Of a DNA stretch of 64,000 bases, positions 18,147 through 27,449 are shown one piece after another; position 1 is the first letter of the stretch; each line of letters opens with the position of its first letter. The stretch lies in contig JAIXTP010000014.1 in NCBI GenBank assembly GCA_027483895.1, forward strand, positions 48,878 through 112,877, in the 5' to 3' direction. A model generated the notes under the pieces. That model had not been told where the DNA came from and made no database searches. It saw only the letters and a program-made list of their open reading frames with translations. The stretch comes from Hyphomicrobiales bacterium (GTDB lineage: Bacteria; Pseudomonadota; Alphaproteobacteria; Rhizobiales; Beijerinckiaceae). The translations under genes were made by a program, and so were the position numbers.

Positions 18147-18473
18147 TCAGACCGAAGAGCCGATCCAGCGCGAGAGATCGCCCTTGGAGGCGGCGCCGAC
18201 CTTCTGCGCGGCGAGCTTGCCGTCCTTGAAGATCATCAGGGTGGGGATCGAGCGGATGCCGAACTTCGCCGCGGTCTGCGGGTTCTCGTCGACGTTCAGC
18301 TTCACGATCTTCACCTTGCCGTCCATTTCGCGGGAGATCTCGTCCAGCGCGGGCGCGATCATGCGGCAGGGGCCGCACCATTCCGCCCAGAAGTCGACGA
18401 CGACCGGCTCGGCAGCCTGCAGCACGTCCTGATCGAAGCTCGCATCCGTGGTCTTGCCGGTCATGGCGTCCAT
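18147..18473 (-). CDS. trxA: Thioredoxin (TrxA)
   Basis: A 108-residue thioredoxin with the active site [10 protein letters not shown] (Cys33 and Cys36) and the cis-proline loop [12 protein letters not shown]. It reduces protein disulfides in the cytosol using thioredoxin reductase. The ATG is preceded by AAAGGATGG. It lies 50 bases downstream of addA and ends the addBA-trxA run that is conserved in Rhizobiales. Confidence 0.97.
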   Translation of the reverse strand: MDAMTGKTTDASFDQDVLQAAEPVVVDFWAEWCGPCRMIAPALDEISREMDGKVKIVKLNVDENPQTAAKFGIRSIPTLMIFKDGKLAAQKVGAASKGDLSRWIGSSV

Positions 18474-18523
18474 CCTTTTCGGTGCGCGGTGATTCCGCTC
18501 ATGCGAGGCAAGCTAGGAACGCC

Positions 18524-21500
18524 TCAACCGAGCGTCAAGGAACTCGGCCCCGCGCCGGACGCCGAGCGGACCTCCGTCCACGCCGCATCGAGCCGCTCGG
18601 CCGGGATCTCGAAGGAGAACGGCCCGGCCGTGTAGATCAGCAGGCAGCGGATCGGCTTCGCCGGATAGAGCGGCGCGAGCAGTTCGCGATAGATCGCGAG
18701 CTGCGCCGCATGGCCCTTCGGAATCTCGGCCGTCGACGCCGGAGCCTTGGCCGAGGTCTTGTAGTCCACGACGAAGACCGCTTCGTCCGTCTCCGCCAAC
18801 CGGTCGATCCGGCCGCTGAAGGCCCGCATCGCGCCGCCCACGACGAGTTCGCCCGATATCGTCGCCTCGCTGCGCCCGTTCCGGCCGAAGATAGGGGCGA
18901 GATCGGGCCGGCGGACGAGCCTGAGCACGTCGCCGACGATCCGTCGGCGCTCCGCATCGTCGAGGCTGCGGCCGCGGGCGGCGAGGAGCCGGGCCGCGGC
19001 GGCCTCGCGGCGTTCGTCCGGGCAGTCCGGCAGCAATTCGAGCAGCGTATGCGCCAACGTGCCGACGAGCCGCGCCTTGCGCACGAAGGGGCCGTCGAGC
19101 GCGCGGGCCGGCCGGTCCGCAGCATCGAGCGCGGAAGAGGGGCTGAGCGGCGGGGCGGGCGGCGGCTCGGCCGCCGCGTCCTTCCGCAACCAGGCGGGCT
19201 CGTCCTCCGCGGCGTCCGAAACGCCGGCCGCTCGGGCGAGGAGCGGCACGCCATCGGCCCGCACGTCGCGGCGCAGCGTGCCCTCGCGGGCCGAACCGTC
19301 CGTGACGGGCGCGAGCAGATCGGCGAGCCCGGTCTCGATCAGGTCGTACCAGCAGCCCGCCTTGCGGCCCTTGCTGCCGACATGACCGAACACGTAGAGG
19401 CGCTCCTTGGCCCGCGTCAGCGCGACATAGAGCAGGCGGCGGTGTTCCTGCAGCTGGCGGCGGACCTCGGCGTCCTTGGCTTCGTCCACCGTCACGCAGT
19501 CGAGCGAGGACGAGGGCGACCAGACGGGAACCTCCGGCATGTCCGCGCCGTGCGGCGCCGGGACAGTCCGGACGGCGCCCGCATTGCGTCCGTCCGGCGC
19601 GCCGCAGGTATCGGGCAGCAGCACGACCGGGGCTTCGAGGCCCTTGGCGCCGTGCACGGTCATCACCCGCACCTCGTCACGGCTCGCTTCCATGTCGCGC
19701 TTCACCGTGAGGTCGGCGGAGGCGAGGGCCGCGAGGAAGCGCTGCAGCGAAGGCGCGCCGTCATGCTCGTGATCGAGCGCGAGCTTCAGGAATTCGTCGA
19801 TCGCGTCGCCCGCCTCCGCGCCGAGCCGCGCGATCATCGTCGCGCGTCCGCCCTCGGCCCCGAGAACGGCGGCATAGAAGGCGAAAGGGCCGAGGCTCGC
19901 CGCCATGCCGCGCAGGCGTTCGAACCGCGCGAAGGTCTCGGCATATGCCGGGCTTCCGCCGAGCGCCGCATGCAGGCTTCCCGTGCGCCGAGGCGCGAGG
20001 CGGATGAGGTCCTCGTCGTCGAGCCCGAAAAGCGGCGATTTCAGCGCTTCGGCGAGGCTGAGATCGTCCTCGGGCAGCAGCGCGGCGCGGCCCAGCGCCA
20101 TGAGGTCCATCACGGCGATGTGCTCGGTCAGCTTCAGCCGGTCCGCGCCCGCCACCGGCACGCCCGCTTCCTTCAGCGCGCGGATCACCGCTTCGAAGAA
20201 GGCGTTGCGGCTGCGCACGAGGATCATCACGTCGCCCGCCCGGATGGGACGGAGGCTGCGCTTCTTCCGGTCCGCAGGGTCGATGTCGATGATGCGGTCG
20301 GCCGAGCCCGGCTTCAGCCATCCCGAGACGAGATCCGCGATTTCCGCAGCCAGCGCCGCCGCGGGCGAGGGCACCGCATCGGGCGGCGCGAGCCAGTCGG
20401 TCTCTTCCGCCTCGGGCTCGGGCGCGATGACCGGCCGCAATTCGACGAGACCCGGCAGCCCCTTCTCGCGCGCTTCGTGCACCGGCGCGACCGCGTCCTC
20501 CTCCAGCCCGTCATGCGCCGAGGCGGGCTTGAACACGCCGTCGACCGCCTCGAGCACCACCGGCGACGAGCGGAAGGAGAGGTTCAGGAGGACTTCCGCG
20601 AAGGCCTCCTCGCCCGCAGCCGCGCGGGCGAGCCTGCGGAATTCGTCCCGGCTGCGCGCGAATTCGGCGGGCTCGGCACCTTGGAAACTGTAGATCGACT
20701 GTTTCGGATCGCCGACCGCGAAGACCGTGCGGCGCCCCGCCCGGGCGCCTTCCCCGGTGAAGAATTCGTCGGTCAGCCGCCGCAGGATCGCCCATTGCAT
20801 GGGGCTCGTGTCCTGCGCCTCGTCGACGAGCAGATGGTCGATGCCCTGATCGAGCTTGAACAGCACCCAGGCGGATTCCGAGCGCGACAGCAGCGTCTCG
20901 GTGCGTTCGATCAGATCGTCGAAATCGAGCGCCCCGCGCGCCGCCTTGGCCGACTCGTAGCGGGAGAGGACGAAATCCGCGACGACGAGCAGAGCGCGGG
21001 TCCGTCGCACGGCCTCGGCCGCCCGGCGGCGTTGGTGCAATTCGGCAACCCGGTCTCGCTCGCGCACTGCACGCTCACGGACGGCGGCCTTTCGAGCGTC
21101 GCCCGTGAAGAAAAGTTTATCGGAGGACGGAGTCCCTTTTTCGGTCAAGAAAATCCGCTCATAGCGCGACCGCCAATGCGCGGAGCCGCGGGCGAGGCGA
21201 GCTTCGGCCAAGGCCTCCGCGCGACCCGTGTTGGTCGTGCCGCCGGCCGCGGTCAGGACACGGATCGCTTCGTCCGTCTCGTCGTCCGTCAGCGCGTCGC
21301 GCTCCAACACCGCGTCGATCGTCTCGACCGTCTCGCCCGGTTTCAGGCCGAGCGCCGCCGCGATCAACCGCTCCGCCTCGTCGCGCTCGTCGGGGTTGCC
21401 ACCGATGCGCCGCAGCAGCGGCTTCAACCGCATCGCTTCGCGCAGCAGTTCCTCGAGCTTCGTCTCGCCGCAAAGTTCGGTCACCGCGTCGAGCGCCGTC

Positions 21501-22036
21501 GCGAGTTCCGCTTCGTCGCCCGTCGCCGCGGCGGTGAGCAGGCCCTGCCGCGCGCCCGCTTCCAGCAGCGCGCGGGCCGCATCGTCCAGCACCTCGAAGC
21601 GCGCGGCCACGTTCGCCTCGAAGGGGAAGAGCTGCAGAAGCCTTTCGCAGAAGGCGTGGATCGTCTGGATCTTCAGCCCGCCCGGCGTTTCCACGGCCCG
21701 CGCGAAGAGCCGGCGCGCGAGCTTCAGCCGCCCGGCATCCGCATCCGTTCCGTCGACCTCCTTGAGCTTCGCCGCGAGCGCTTCGTCGTCCAGCGTCACC
21801 CAGCCGCCCAGCGTGCCGAACACGCGGTTCGCCATGTTGGCGGCGGCGGCCTTGGTATAGGTCAGCGCGAGAATGCGGTGCGGCGGCACGCCCGCCAGCA
21901 GCAGGCGAATGATCCGCTGCACGAGCACATGCGTCTTGCCCGATCCGGCATTGGCCGACACCCATGCGGAGATCGCGGGATCGGAGGCGCGCTGCTGCGC
22001 TTGCGTGGCGAGGGCGACCCGGTCATGAGCGGTCAT
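18524..22036 (-). CDS. addA: Double-strand break repair helicase AddA
   Basis: A UvrD-like superfamily 1 helicase-nuclease of 1170 residues. Helicase motif I is SANAGSGKTHVLVQRI, motif Ia ALTYTKAAAANM, motif II LLVDEAQDTSPMQW, motif III GDPKQSIYSFQGA, and motif VI VALTRAKERLYVFG. The C-terminal RecB-like nuclease shows GRIDRLAETDEAVFVVDYKT. With AddB it resects DNA ends for RecA loading. I begin it at the ATG that overlaps the addB stop by four bases. Confidence 0.96.
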   Translation of the reverse strand: MTAHDRVALATQAQQRASDPAISAWVSANAGSGKTHVLVQRIIRLLLAGVPPHRILALTYTKAAAANMANRVFGTLGGWVTLDDEALAAKLKEVDGTDADAGRLKLARRLFARAVETPGGLKIQTIHAFCERLLQLFPFEANVAARFEVLDDAARALLEAGARQGLLTAAATGDEAELATALDAVTELCGETKLEELLREAMRLKPLLRRIGGNPDERDEAERLIAAALGLKPGETVETIDAVLERDALTDDETDEAIRVLTAAGGTTNTGRAEALAEARLARGSAHWRSRYERIFLTEKGTPSSDKLFFTGDARKAAVRERAVRERDRVAELHQRRRAAEAVRRTRALLVVADFVLSRYESAKAARGALDFDDLIERTETLLSRSESAWVLFKLDQGIDHLLVDEAQDTSPMQWAILRRLTDEFFTGEGARAGRRTVFAVGDPKQSIYSFQGAEPAEFARSRDEFRRLARAAAGEEAFAEVLLNLSFRSSPVVLEAVDGVFKPASAHDGLEEDAVAPVHEAREKGLPGLVELRPVIAPEPEAEETDWLAPPDAVPSPAAALAAEIADLVSGWLKPGSADRIIDIDPADRKKRSLRPIRAGDVMILVRSRNAFFEAVIRALKEAGVPVAGADRLKLTEHIAVMDLMALGRAALLPEDDLSLAEALKSPLFGLDDEDLIRLAPRRTGSLHAALGGSPAYAETFARFERLRGMAASLGPFAFYAAVLGAEGGRATMIARLGAEAGDAIDEFLKLALDHEHDGAPSLQRFLAALASADLTVKRDMEASRDEVRVMTVHGAKGLEAPVVLLPDTCGAPDGRNAGAVRTVPAPHGADMPEVPVWSPSSSLDCVTVDEAKDAEVRRQLQEHRRLLYVALTRAKERLYVFGHVGSKGRKAGCWYDLIETGLADLLAPVTDGSAREGTLRRDVRADGVPLLARAAGVSDAAEDEPAWLRKDAAAEPPPAPPLSPSSALDAADRPARALDGPFVRKARLVGTLAHTLLELLPDCPDERREAAAARLLAARGRSLDDAERRRIVGDVLRLVRRPDLAPIFGRNGRSEATISGELVVGGAMRAFSGRIDRLAETDEAVFVVDYKTSAKAPASTAEIPKGHAAQLAIYRELLAPLYPAKPIRCLLIYTAGPFSFEIPAERLDAAWTEVRSASGAGPSSLTLG

Positions 22037-25000
22037 TCGCCGTCCTCCGCCTCTCCGCCCACCGACCATTCCTTGAACCGCGCGAGATGGTCGTAGGCGT
22101 CATAGGGCTTGCGCATGCGGGGGATGAGCTGGGAGGCGAAGCCGCGGCCGTGGTTCACATGGGCGTCGACGAGCTTCACGAACCCTCCCCAATCCTTCTC
22201 GGCGAGATCGTTCGCGTCGATCGGGTCCTTGCCCTTGACTGCGCTCGTCTCCTTGCCGCCCTCGCGCCCCAGCTTCACGTAGCGCAGGTCCTCGACGGAT
22301 TTGCCGAGCCCCGGCCCGTAGCCGCCGCGCAGCGCCATGGCGGCTTGGATCGTCAGTTGCGGCGCGAGCCCGGTCCGCACCTGCTTCACGCTCGGCGGGC
22401 TGCCGGTCTTGTAGTCGAGAACCGAGAAGCCTCCGCCGGGATGAACCTCGATCCGGTCCGCGCGCCCGCGCACCGTGAAGCGTCCGCCGCCCGGCAGGTC
22501 GAAACCCAGTTCGCCGTCGATCTCGGCCTTCACCTCGGCGGTCTGCATCCGCCGCCGCTTTTCCCAGTCGAGATACCAGTCGACCTGCCGCAGGAAGCGC
22601 GGCCACCAGAAAGCACCGAATTCCGGGTGGTCGGCGAGCGCGGCGAAGTGCTTTTCGCCCAGCGCTACGAGCCTTTCGCGCGCGTCGGGCGGCAGGGTCG
22701 TCGGGTAATCCTCGCTGAAATCGCCGAGCGCGTCATGCGCGGCGGTGCCGAGTTCGGCCGCGTTCGGTGAGCGGGCGAGATCGTCCAGCGGGTCGAGCTT
22801 CAGGACACGCCGGGCGAAGATCGCATAGGGGTCGCGGCGCAGCTTCTCGACGTCCGTCACGCTGATCGAGTCGGGCAACAGCTCCTTCGGCGGCACCGGC
22901 GAGGGCTGCTTCACCGGCGCGGCGCGCTCCCGGCGGTCGAGCCGGCGCGACAGCTCCACGAAGCGCTCGCCGCGCTTCACGGCGGAAGCATAAGCGTCGC
23001 CCGCGACCGCGCTCATCCGCTGCAGGAAGCGCGAGGCCACCGTGGGGTCGCCGCCGCGCTTGGCCGCGCGCGTCAGCACCACGTCGGGCGCGCCCATCGC
23101 CTGCGCGAAATCGTGCGCCGTGCGGCCGATGCGGATCTCCGGTGCGGGAAGGCCGAGTTCGCGGGCGAGCGGCCGGCTGAGGAACGGGTCGGTCCGGGTC
23201 GCGGGCGGCCAGATCGTCTCGTCGAGCCCGCCCAGCACCATCCGGTCGACGGGCAGCAGGCGCGCCTCCAACAGGCCCCAGATGCGGATGCGGGGATGCG
23301 CCCCGCCGCCGCCGGGCACCGTCCGCCCCTGCATCAACCCGTCGAGAACGCCGGGAAGGTCCGCGAGCGTGCCTTCGAGCCGCGCGGCACCGCCTTCGCG
23401 CAGATCGTCGAAGAGCGCGGCCAGCGCCTCGCCGCCTTCGGCCGCGTCCAGCGCATCCGTGCGGTCCGCCCGGAGAGCCAGCGCCTCGACCACGGGCTGC
23501 AGCCCCGCCGCGAGCCCGATCAGCTCCACGCCGCCCTTGCGGGCGGGCAACAGGTCGAAGGCGTCGCGCAATGCGGCGACGACCGCGTCCGCCGCCTCGA
23601 AATCGGCGCCCTGAAGTCTTTTGCGCGGACGCGGCGCGCGGGTCGTGTCGGCATCGCGCGCGGCGGCGAGGGCGGCCGCGAGCCCGTCGAGCCCCGGCTC
23701 GGGCGCGAGCCCGCGCAGCGCGCCGATTTCCAGCGCCGAGCGGCCGCGGGCGAGCACCTCCGGCTCCAGCCCCAGCCCGACGAGCGGATGATGCAGAAGC
23801 GCGAGCGTCTCGCCCGCCGCGAAATCGGAGGCGAGCGCATCCGCCGCGAGCCGCGCGAGGCGCCCCGCCGCCGTGCGTCCCAGCGCGCGACCGGCGGAAT
23901 CCTCCGCAGCGATGCCCCAGCGCGCGAGTTCGGCGCAGACCCGTTCCGCCAGCGCCCGGTCGGGCGTGACCAGCGCCGCCGTCCGGTCGGGGTGTTCGAT
24001 CGCCTCGCGCAAAGCGATGGCCGCGGCCAGCGCCTCCTCGCGTTCGTCGTCGGCCTCGACGATGGAGACGCCTTCGAGCCCCGCCGCGATCTCCGCGTCC
24101 GACAGTCTCTCCGACCGCGTCCGCCACGCTTCCGTCGTTTCCGCGGGGCGCAGGGCCTCGGCGAGAAAGACCTCGCGGGCCGCGAGCGCGGGTGCGGGCT
24201 CGCCCAGCACCGTCACGATCTCGGGCACGACGCCGATCGTCTCGATCAGCTTGGCGAGGATGTGCTGCGGATGGCCGGGATCGCCGCCGTCCTCGACGAG
24301 CGCCTTCCGGTCCTCCGCCGTCAGATGCCGGTCGAGCCCCGGCAGCACCACGGCGCCCCGCGGCAGCCGCGCGATGGCGGCGATCAGCTTCGCGGTGGCG
24401 GGCATCGAACCCGTCGAGCCCGCGACGATGAAGGGCCGGTCGGGCCGCTCGCGCGTCAGCCGTGCGGCTTCGGCCAGGATGAGCCTGTGCCGCCGCTCGC
24501 CCGCATCGAGCATCTCGAGCCCTTCGAGGGTCTTCGGCCATTCGCGGGCAGCGATCTCCACGAAGTTCCGCGTGATCTTCCAGTAGTCGTCATGCTCGGT
24601 CGGCACCAGCCGGTGCAGGTCCTCCCACGTCTTGCCGTGGATCACGAGGCTGTCGATGAGCCGGCCGAGCGCATCCGCCAGCGCCAGCGCGTCGCGGGCG
24701 GAACCGGCGACCGTGAAGCCTTCGGGGTCGGAGAGCACGCCCTTGCGCAGCCGCTCGGGCATGATCGCGGCGGTCTCGTCCCGCAGCGTCTCGCGCACGC
24801 GGGCGGACCAGGCGCGGACCATGTTGGCCAGCGCCAGCCGGCGGAACATCGGGTCCGCCTCGGGCGGCAGTTCATGCTCGTCCCCGAAGCCGCCGCCGTC
24901 GCCGAACAGGAGGTTTTCCTCCGTGTCGTCGAGGTCGCCGAGCGGCACGATCCGCGGCAGCAGCACCGAGCCGCCGCCCGCCTTCTTCGCGATGACCGCG

Positions 25001-25176
25001 GCGAGCGCGCGCGTCGCGCGCCGCGTCGGCAGGAAGATGGTCGCGTCGGCCAGCGCCATCGGGTCGCCGCCCGTCAGGCCGGGGATCAGGCGACCGCCGA
25101 GCAGCGCCTCCGCGAGCGTTTCGAGGAAGGGCGCGCCGGGCGGTATGGAAAAGACCTTGGGAACCGCCGCGCTCAT
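22033..25176 (-). CDS. addB: Double-strand break repair protein AddB
   Basis: A 1047-residue partner of AddA. The N-terminal half is an inactivated helicase fold; the C-terminal quarter carries the RecB-like nuclease signature GRADRIEVHPGGGFSVLDYK. The N-terminal RVFSIPPGAPFLETLAEALL-type opening (here KVFSIPPGAPFLETLAEALL) is characteristic of alphaproteobacterial AddB. No four-cysteine iron-sulfur cage of the Bacillus type is obvious. It follows murU by 15 bases and overlaps addA. Confidence 0.94.
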   Translation of the reverse strand: MSAAVPKVFSIPPGAPFLETLAEALLGGRLIPGLTGGDPMALADATIFLPTRRATRALAAVIAKKAGGGSVLLPRIVPLGDLDDTEENLLFGDGGGFGDEHELPPEADPMFRRLALANMVRAWSARVRETLRDETAAIMPERLRKGVLSDPEGFTVAGSARDALALADALGRLIDSLVIHGKTWEDLHRLVPTEHDDYWKITRNFVEIAAREWPKTLEGLEMLDAGERRHRLILAEAARLTRERPDRPFIVAGSTGSMPATAKLIAAIARLPRGAVVLPGLDRHLTAEDRKALVEDGGDPGHPQHILAKLIETIGVVPEIVTVLGEPAPALAAREVFLAEALRPAETTEAWRTRSERLSDAEIAAGLEGVSIVEADDEREEALAAAIALREAIEHPDRTAALVTPDRALAERVCAELARWGIAAEDSAGRALGRTAAGRLARLAADALASDFAAGETLALLHHPLVGLGLEPEVLARGRSALEIGALRGLAPEPGLDGLAAALAAARDADTTRAPRPRKRLQGADFEAADAVVAALRDAFDLLPARKGGVELIGLAAGLQPVVEALALRADRTDALDAAEGGEALAALFDDLREGGAARLEGTLADLPGVLDGLMQGRTVPGGGGAHPRIRIWGLLEARLLPVDRMVLGGLDETIWPPATRTDPFLSRPLARELGLPAPEIRIGRTAHDFAQAMGAPDVVLTRAAKRGGDPTVASRFLQRMSAVAGDAYASAVKRGERFVELSRRLDRRERAAPVKQPSPVPPKELLPDSISVTDVEKLRRDPYAIFARRVLKLDPLDDLARSPNAAELGTAAHDALGDFSEDYPTTLPPDARERLVALGEKHFAALADHPEFGAFWWPRFLRQVDWYLDWEKRRRMQTAEVKAEIDGELGFDLPGGGRFTVRGRADRIEVHPGGGFSVLDYKTGSPPSVKQVRTGLAPQLTIQAAMALRGGYGPGLGKSVEDLRYVKLGREGGKETSAVKGKDPIDANDLAEKDWGGFVKLVDAHVNHGRGFASQLIPRMRKPYDAYDHLARFKEWSVGGEAEDGE

Positions 25177-25191
25177 CTCGCCCCGGTGCGT

Positions 25192-25914
25192 TCAGGTGGT
25201 ACTGAGGAACAGACGCCGCTCCGCTTCGCCGATGCTTGCGGGCGTTCCAACGTGCAGCCACCAGCCGTCGAGTCGCAAGCCGTAGAGCCGCTCGCGCTCC
25301 TGCGCCGCGTCGAAGATGCGGTTCAGCGAGAACGGGCCCTCCGGCGTGTCGGCGAAGAGGTCCGGCTTCATGATCAGCACGCCGGCATAGACGAAGGGCA
25401 CGACCTCCTGCGGCGCGCGCCGCCGCAAGCGGCCTAGCGCGTCCATCGCGTAATCGCCCGCGCCCTCATACCCCGTCGCGGTCGAGGTCGCGGAGACGAG
25501 CATCAGCACGTCCATCCGCACCGGATCCCAGAAGTCCGCGAGGCGGGCGAGATTGGGGCGCGGCCCGTCGATCCAGAACGTGTCCGCGTTCAGAACGAAG
25601 AACGGCTCCGCGCCGAGATGCGGCAGCGCCTTCTTCACGCCGCCCCCGGAATCGAGGAGCCGCTCCCGCTCGTCCGACATCAGGATCGGCGGCGATGTGC
25701 GTCCCGCGAGATGCGTTTCGAGCTTGTCGGCGAGGTGATGCGCGTTGACGACGGCGCGTTCGATGCCCGCCTCCGCCAGCGGATCGAGCACCCGGTCGAT
25801 CAGCGTCCGGCCGGCCACTTCCACCATCGGCTTGGGGATCGTGTTCGTGATGGGCCGCATGCGGGTGCCCAGCCCCGCGGCCAGCACCATCGCTCGTTTC
25901 GGCATGCCGCTCAT
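25192..25914 (-). CDS. murU: N-acetylmuramate 1-phosphate uridylyltransferase (MurU-like)
   Basis: A 240-residue nucleotidyltransferase. The NTP-binding start is MVLAAGLGTRMRPITNTIPK, then KPMVEVAGRTLIDR, SDERERLLDSGGGVKKAL and NADTFWIDG with a metal-binding aspartate. Preceded in the same operon by a TsaE-kinase fusion whose kinase part resembles AmgK, it fits the AmgK-MurU route that converts recycled N-acetylmuramate to UDP-MurNAc and bypasses fosfomycin-sensitive MurA. The function is inferred from pairing and motifs; other sugar-1-phosphate nucleotidyltransferases look similar. Confidence 0.85.
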   Translation of the reverse strand: MSGMPKRAMVLAAGLGTRMRPITNTIPKPMVEVAGRTLIDRVLDPLAEAGIERAVVNAHHLADKLETHLAGRTSPPILMSDERERLLDSGGGVKKALPHLGAEPFFVLNADTFWIDGPRPNLARLADFWDPVRMDVLMLVSATSTATGYEGAGDYAMDALGRLRRRAPQEVVPFVYAGVLIMKPDLFADTPEGPFSLNRIFDAAQERERLYGLRLDGWWLHVGTPASIGEAERRLFLSTT

Positions 25915-27446
25915 CGCCCGTTCTCGAAAAGGCTCGGTACGTTCTGCCGGTACCAGAGCGCGAGATCGGCCAGCACGGGGTGGGCGAGATTGCGCTTCAG
26001 ATAGGCTTCCATATGCGGCAGGTGCTTGAGATAGGCGGGCTTGCCGTCGCGCCTGTCGAGCCGCACGAAGATGCCGAGCACCTTGGTCACGCGCTGCGCG
26101 CCCATGATCGCATAGCTCGCCGCGAAGCCCGCGACGTCGAATTCGGGATCACGCTCCCGCCGCGCCTTCGCATAGGCGCGGAACAGGTCGAGTTCGAGCG
26201 CCTCGGGCACCGTCCGGCGCGCGTCCTGCAGGAGCGAGGCGAGGTCGTAGGCGGGCGGGCCGAACACGGCGTCCTGAAAGTCGATGATGCCGATCCGCCG
26301 CAGCCCCTCGCGCTCCGGCAGCCAGAGGATGTTCGGGGAGTGGTAGTCGCGCAGCGTCCAGGTCCGCGGCTGCGCTTCGAGCGGCTCCAGCAGCCGGCGC
26401 CAGATCGCGACGAACTGGCTCCGCGCGGCGGCCGAGATCGGGCGCCTGATCCGGTGCGGCATGTACCAGTCGAGCAGCAGTTCCACCTCGATCAGCAGCG
26501 CTTCGAGATCATAGGCGGGCAGCACGTAATCGGCGTCGCCGCGCACCGGCAGCGTCTCGGGCAGGGGGCGGCCGTGCAGGTCGGCGAGCAGTTCGGTGGC
26601 GACGGCATAGCGCTCCGCGATCGGCCCGTCCGCATCGAGTACGCCTTCCCCGCCGAGATCCTCGACGATCAAAAGGCCCGCATCGAGATCGGCCGCATGG
26701 ATCGCGGGCGCCGAATAGCCGAGGCCGTGCAGGCCGTCCGCCACCGCCACGAAGGCGTGGACGCTCTCGGCGAGCTTCGCGATGGCGCTGTAGGGTTTGC
26801 CGCCGCGCACGGGCGGCCCGTCGGGACGGCGCGGGGCGATCATCAGGATCGCGGTCTCGTCACCCCGCTTCAGCCTTTCATAGGCGCGGGTCGAGGCGTC
26901 GCCCTGGATCGGAATGCGCTCCGCCTCCGCCCAGCCGCTCTCCGCCAGAAGCTTCTTCAGCGCCTCGTTGCGGGCGAGCCGCTCAGCCCAATGGCCCGAA
27001 GGCGTGATGACGATGCGCCGCGCGGCCGGATCCCCCGGCACGAGCCGGATCTCGACGTCGAGCCGCTCCTCCGGCAGCGCGTCGCCCGCGCGTTCGGGCC
27101 ATTCGAGCAGCACTGCGGCGCGTTCGACGGCCTCGTCCCAGCCGAGGCCCGCCAGTTCGTCGGGCGAGCCGATGCGGTAGAGATCGGCATGCACGACATG
27201 CAGGCGCGGCGTGTCGTAGGTCTGGATGAGGGTGAAGGTCGGGCTCGGCACTTCGAGCTCCGGGTCCTTGGCCAACGTACGGAGAAGGGCGCGGGCGAAG
27301 GCGGTCTTGCCCGCGCCGAGATCGCCCGTGAGCGTCACGACGTCGCCCGGCGCGAGAGCCGGCGCGAGGTCGGCCGCGACCGCCTCGGTGCCCGCGAGGT
27401 CGGCGACGTCGATCGTCCGCACGGCCGCGGCCGGGTCGGTGCTCAT
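25911..27446 (-). CDS. tsaE: Fusion of tRNA t6A ATPase TsaE with an AmgK-like sugar kinase
   Basis: A 511-residue two-domain protein. Residues 1-150 are TsaE: P-loop LTGDLGAGKTAFARALL, then SPTFTLIQTY and HADLYRIGSPDEL; TsaE is the ATPase of the t6A tRNA-modification complex. Residues ~165-511 are an aminoglycoside-phosphotransferase-fold kinase: GDASTRAYERL, catalytic TLRDYHSPNILWL and metal-binding IIDFQDAVFGPPAYDL, the form seen in AmgK anomeric MurNAc/GlcNAc kinases. The two functions are unrelated in chemistry. The gene is coupled by ATGA overlap to murU, and its start has GGAG upstream, four bases after the divL stop. Confidence 0.92.
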   Translation of the reverse strand: MSTDPAAAVRTIDVADLAGTEAVAADLAPALAPGDVVTLTGDLGAGKTAFARALLRTLAKDPELEVPSPTFTLIQTYDTPRLHVVHADLYRIGSPDELAGLGWDEAVERAAVLLEWPERAGDALPEERLDVEIRLVPGDPAARRIVITPSGHWAERLARNEALKKLLAESGWAEAERIPIQGDASTRAYERLKRGDETAILMIAPRRPDGPPVRGGKPYSAIAKLAESVHAFVAVADGLHGLGYSAPAIHAADLDAGLLIVEDLGGEGVLDADGPIAERYAVATELLADLHGRPLPETLPVRGDADYVLPAYDLEALLIEVELLLDWYMPHRIRRPISAAARSQFVAIWRRLLEPLEAQPRTWTLRDYHSPNILWLPEREGLRRIGIIDFQDAVFGPPAYDLASLLQDARRTVPEALELDLFRAYAKARRERDPEFDVAGFAASYAIMGAQRVTKVLGIFVRLDRRDGKPAYLKHLPHMEAYLKRNLAHPVLADLALWYRQNVPSLFENGR

Positions 27447-27449
27447 GCG

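Noticed and set aside
18482..22096. Open frame of about 1200 codons on the plus strand opposite addA
   Set aside because: Same codon-bias artefact; all AddA helicase motifs are on the minus strand.
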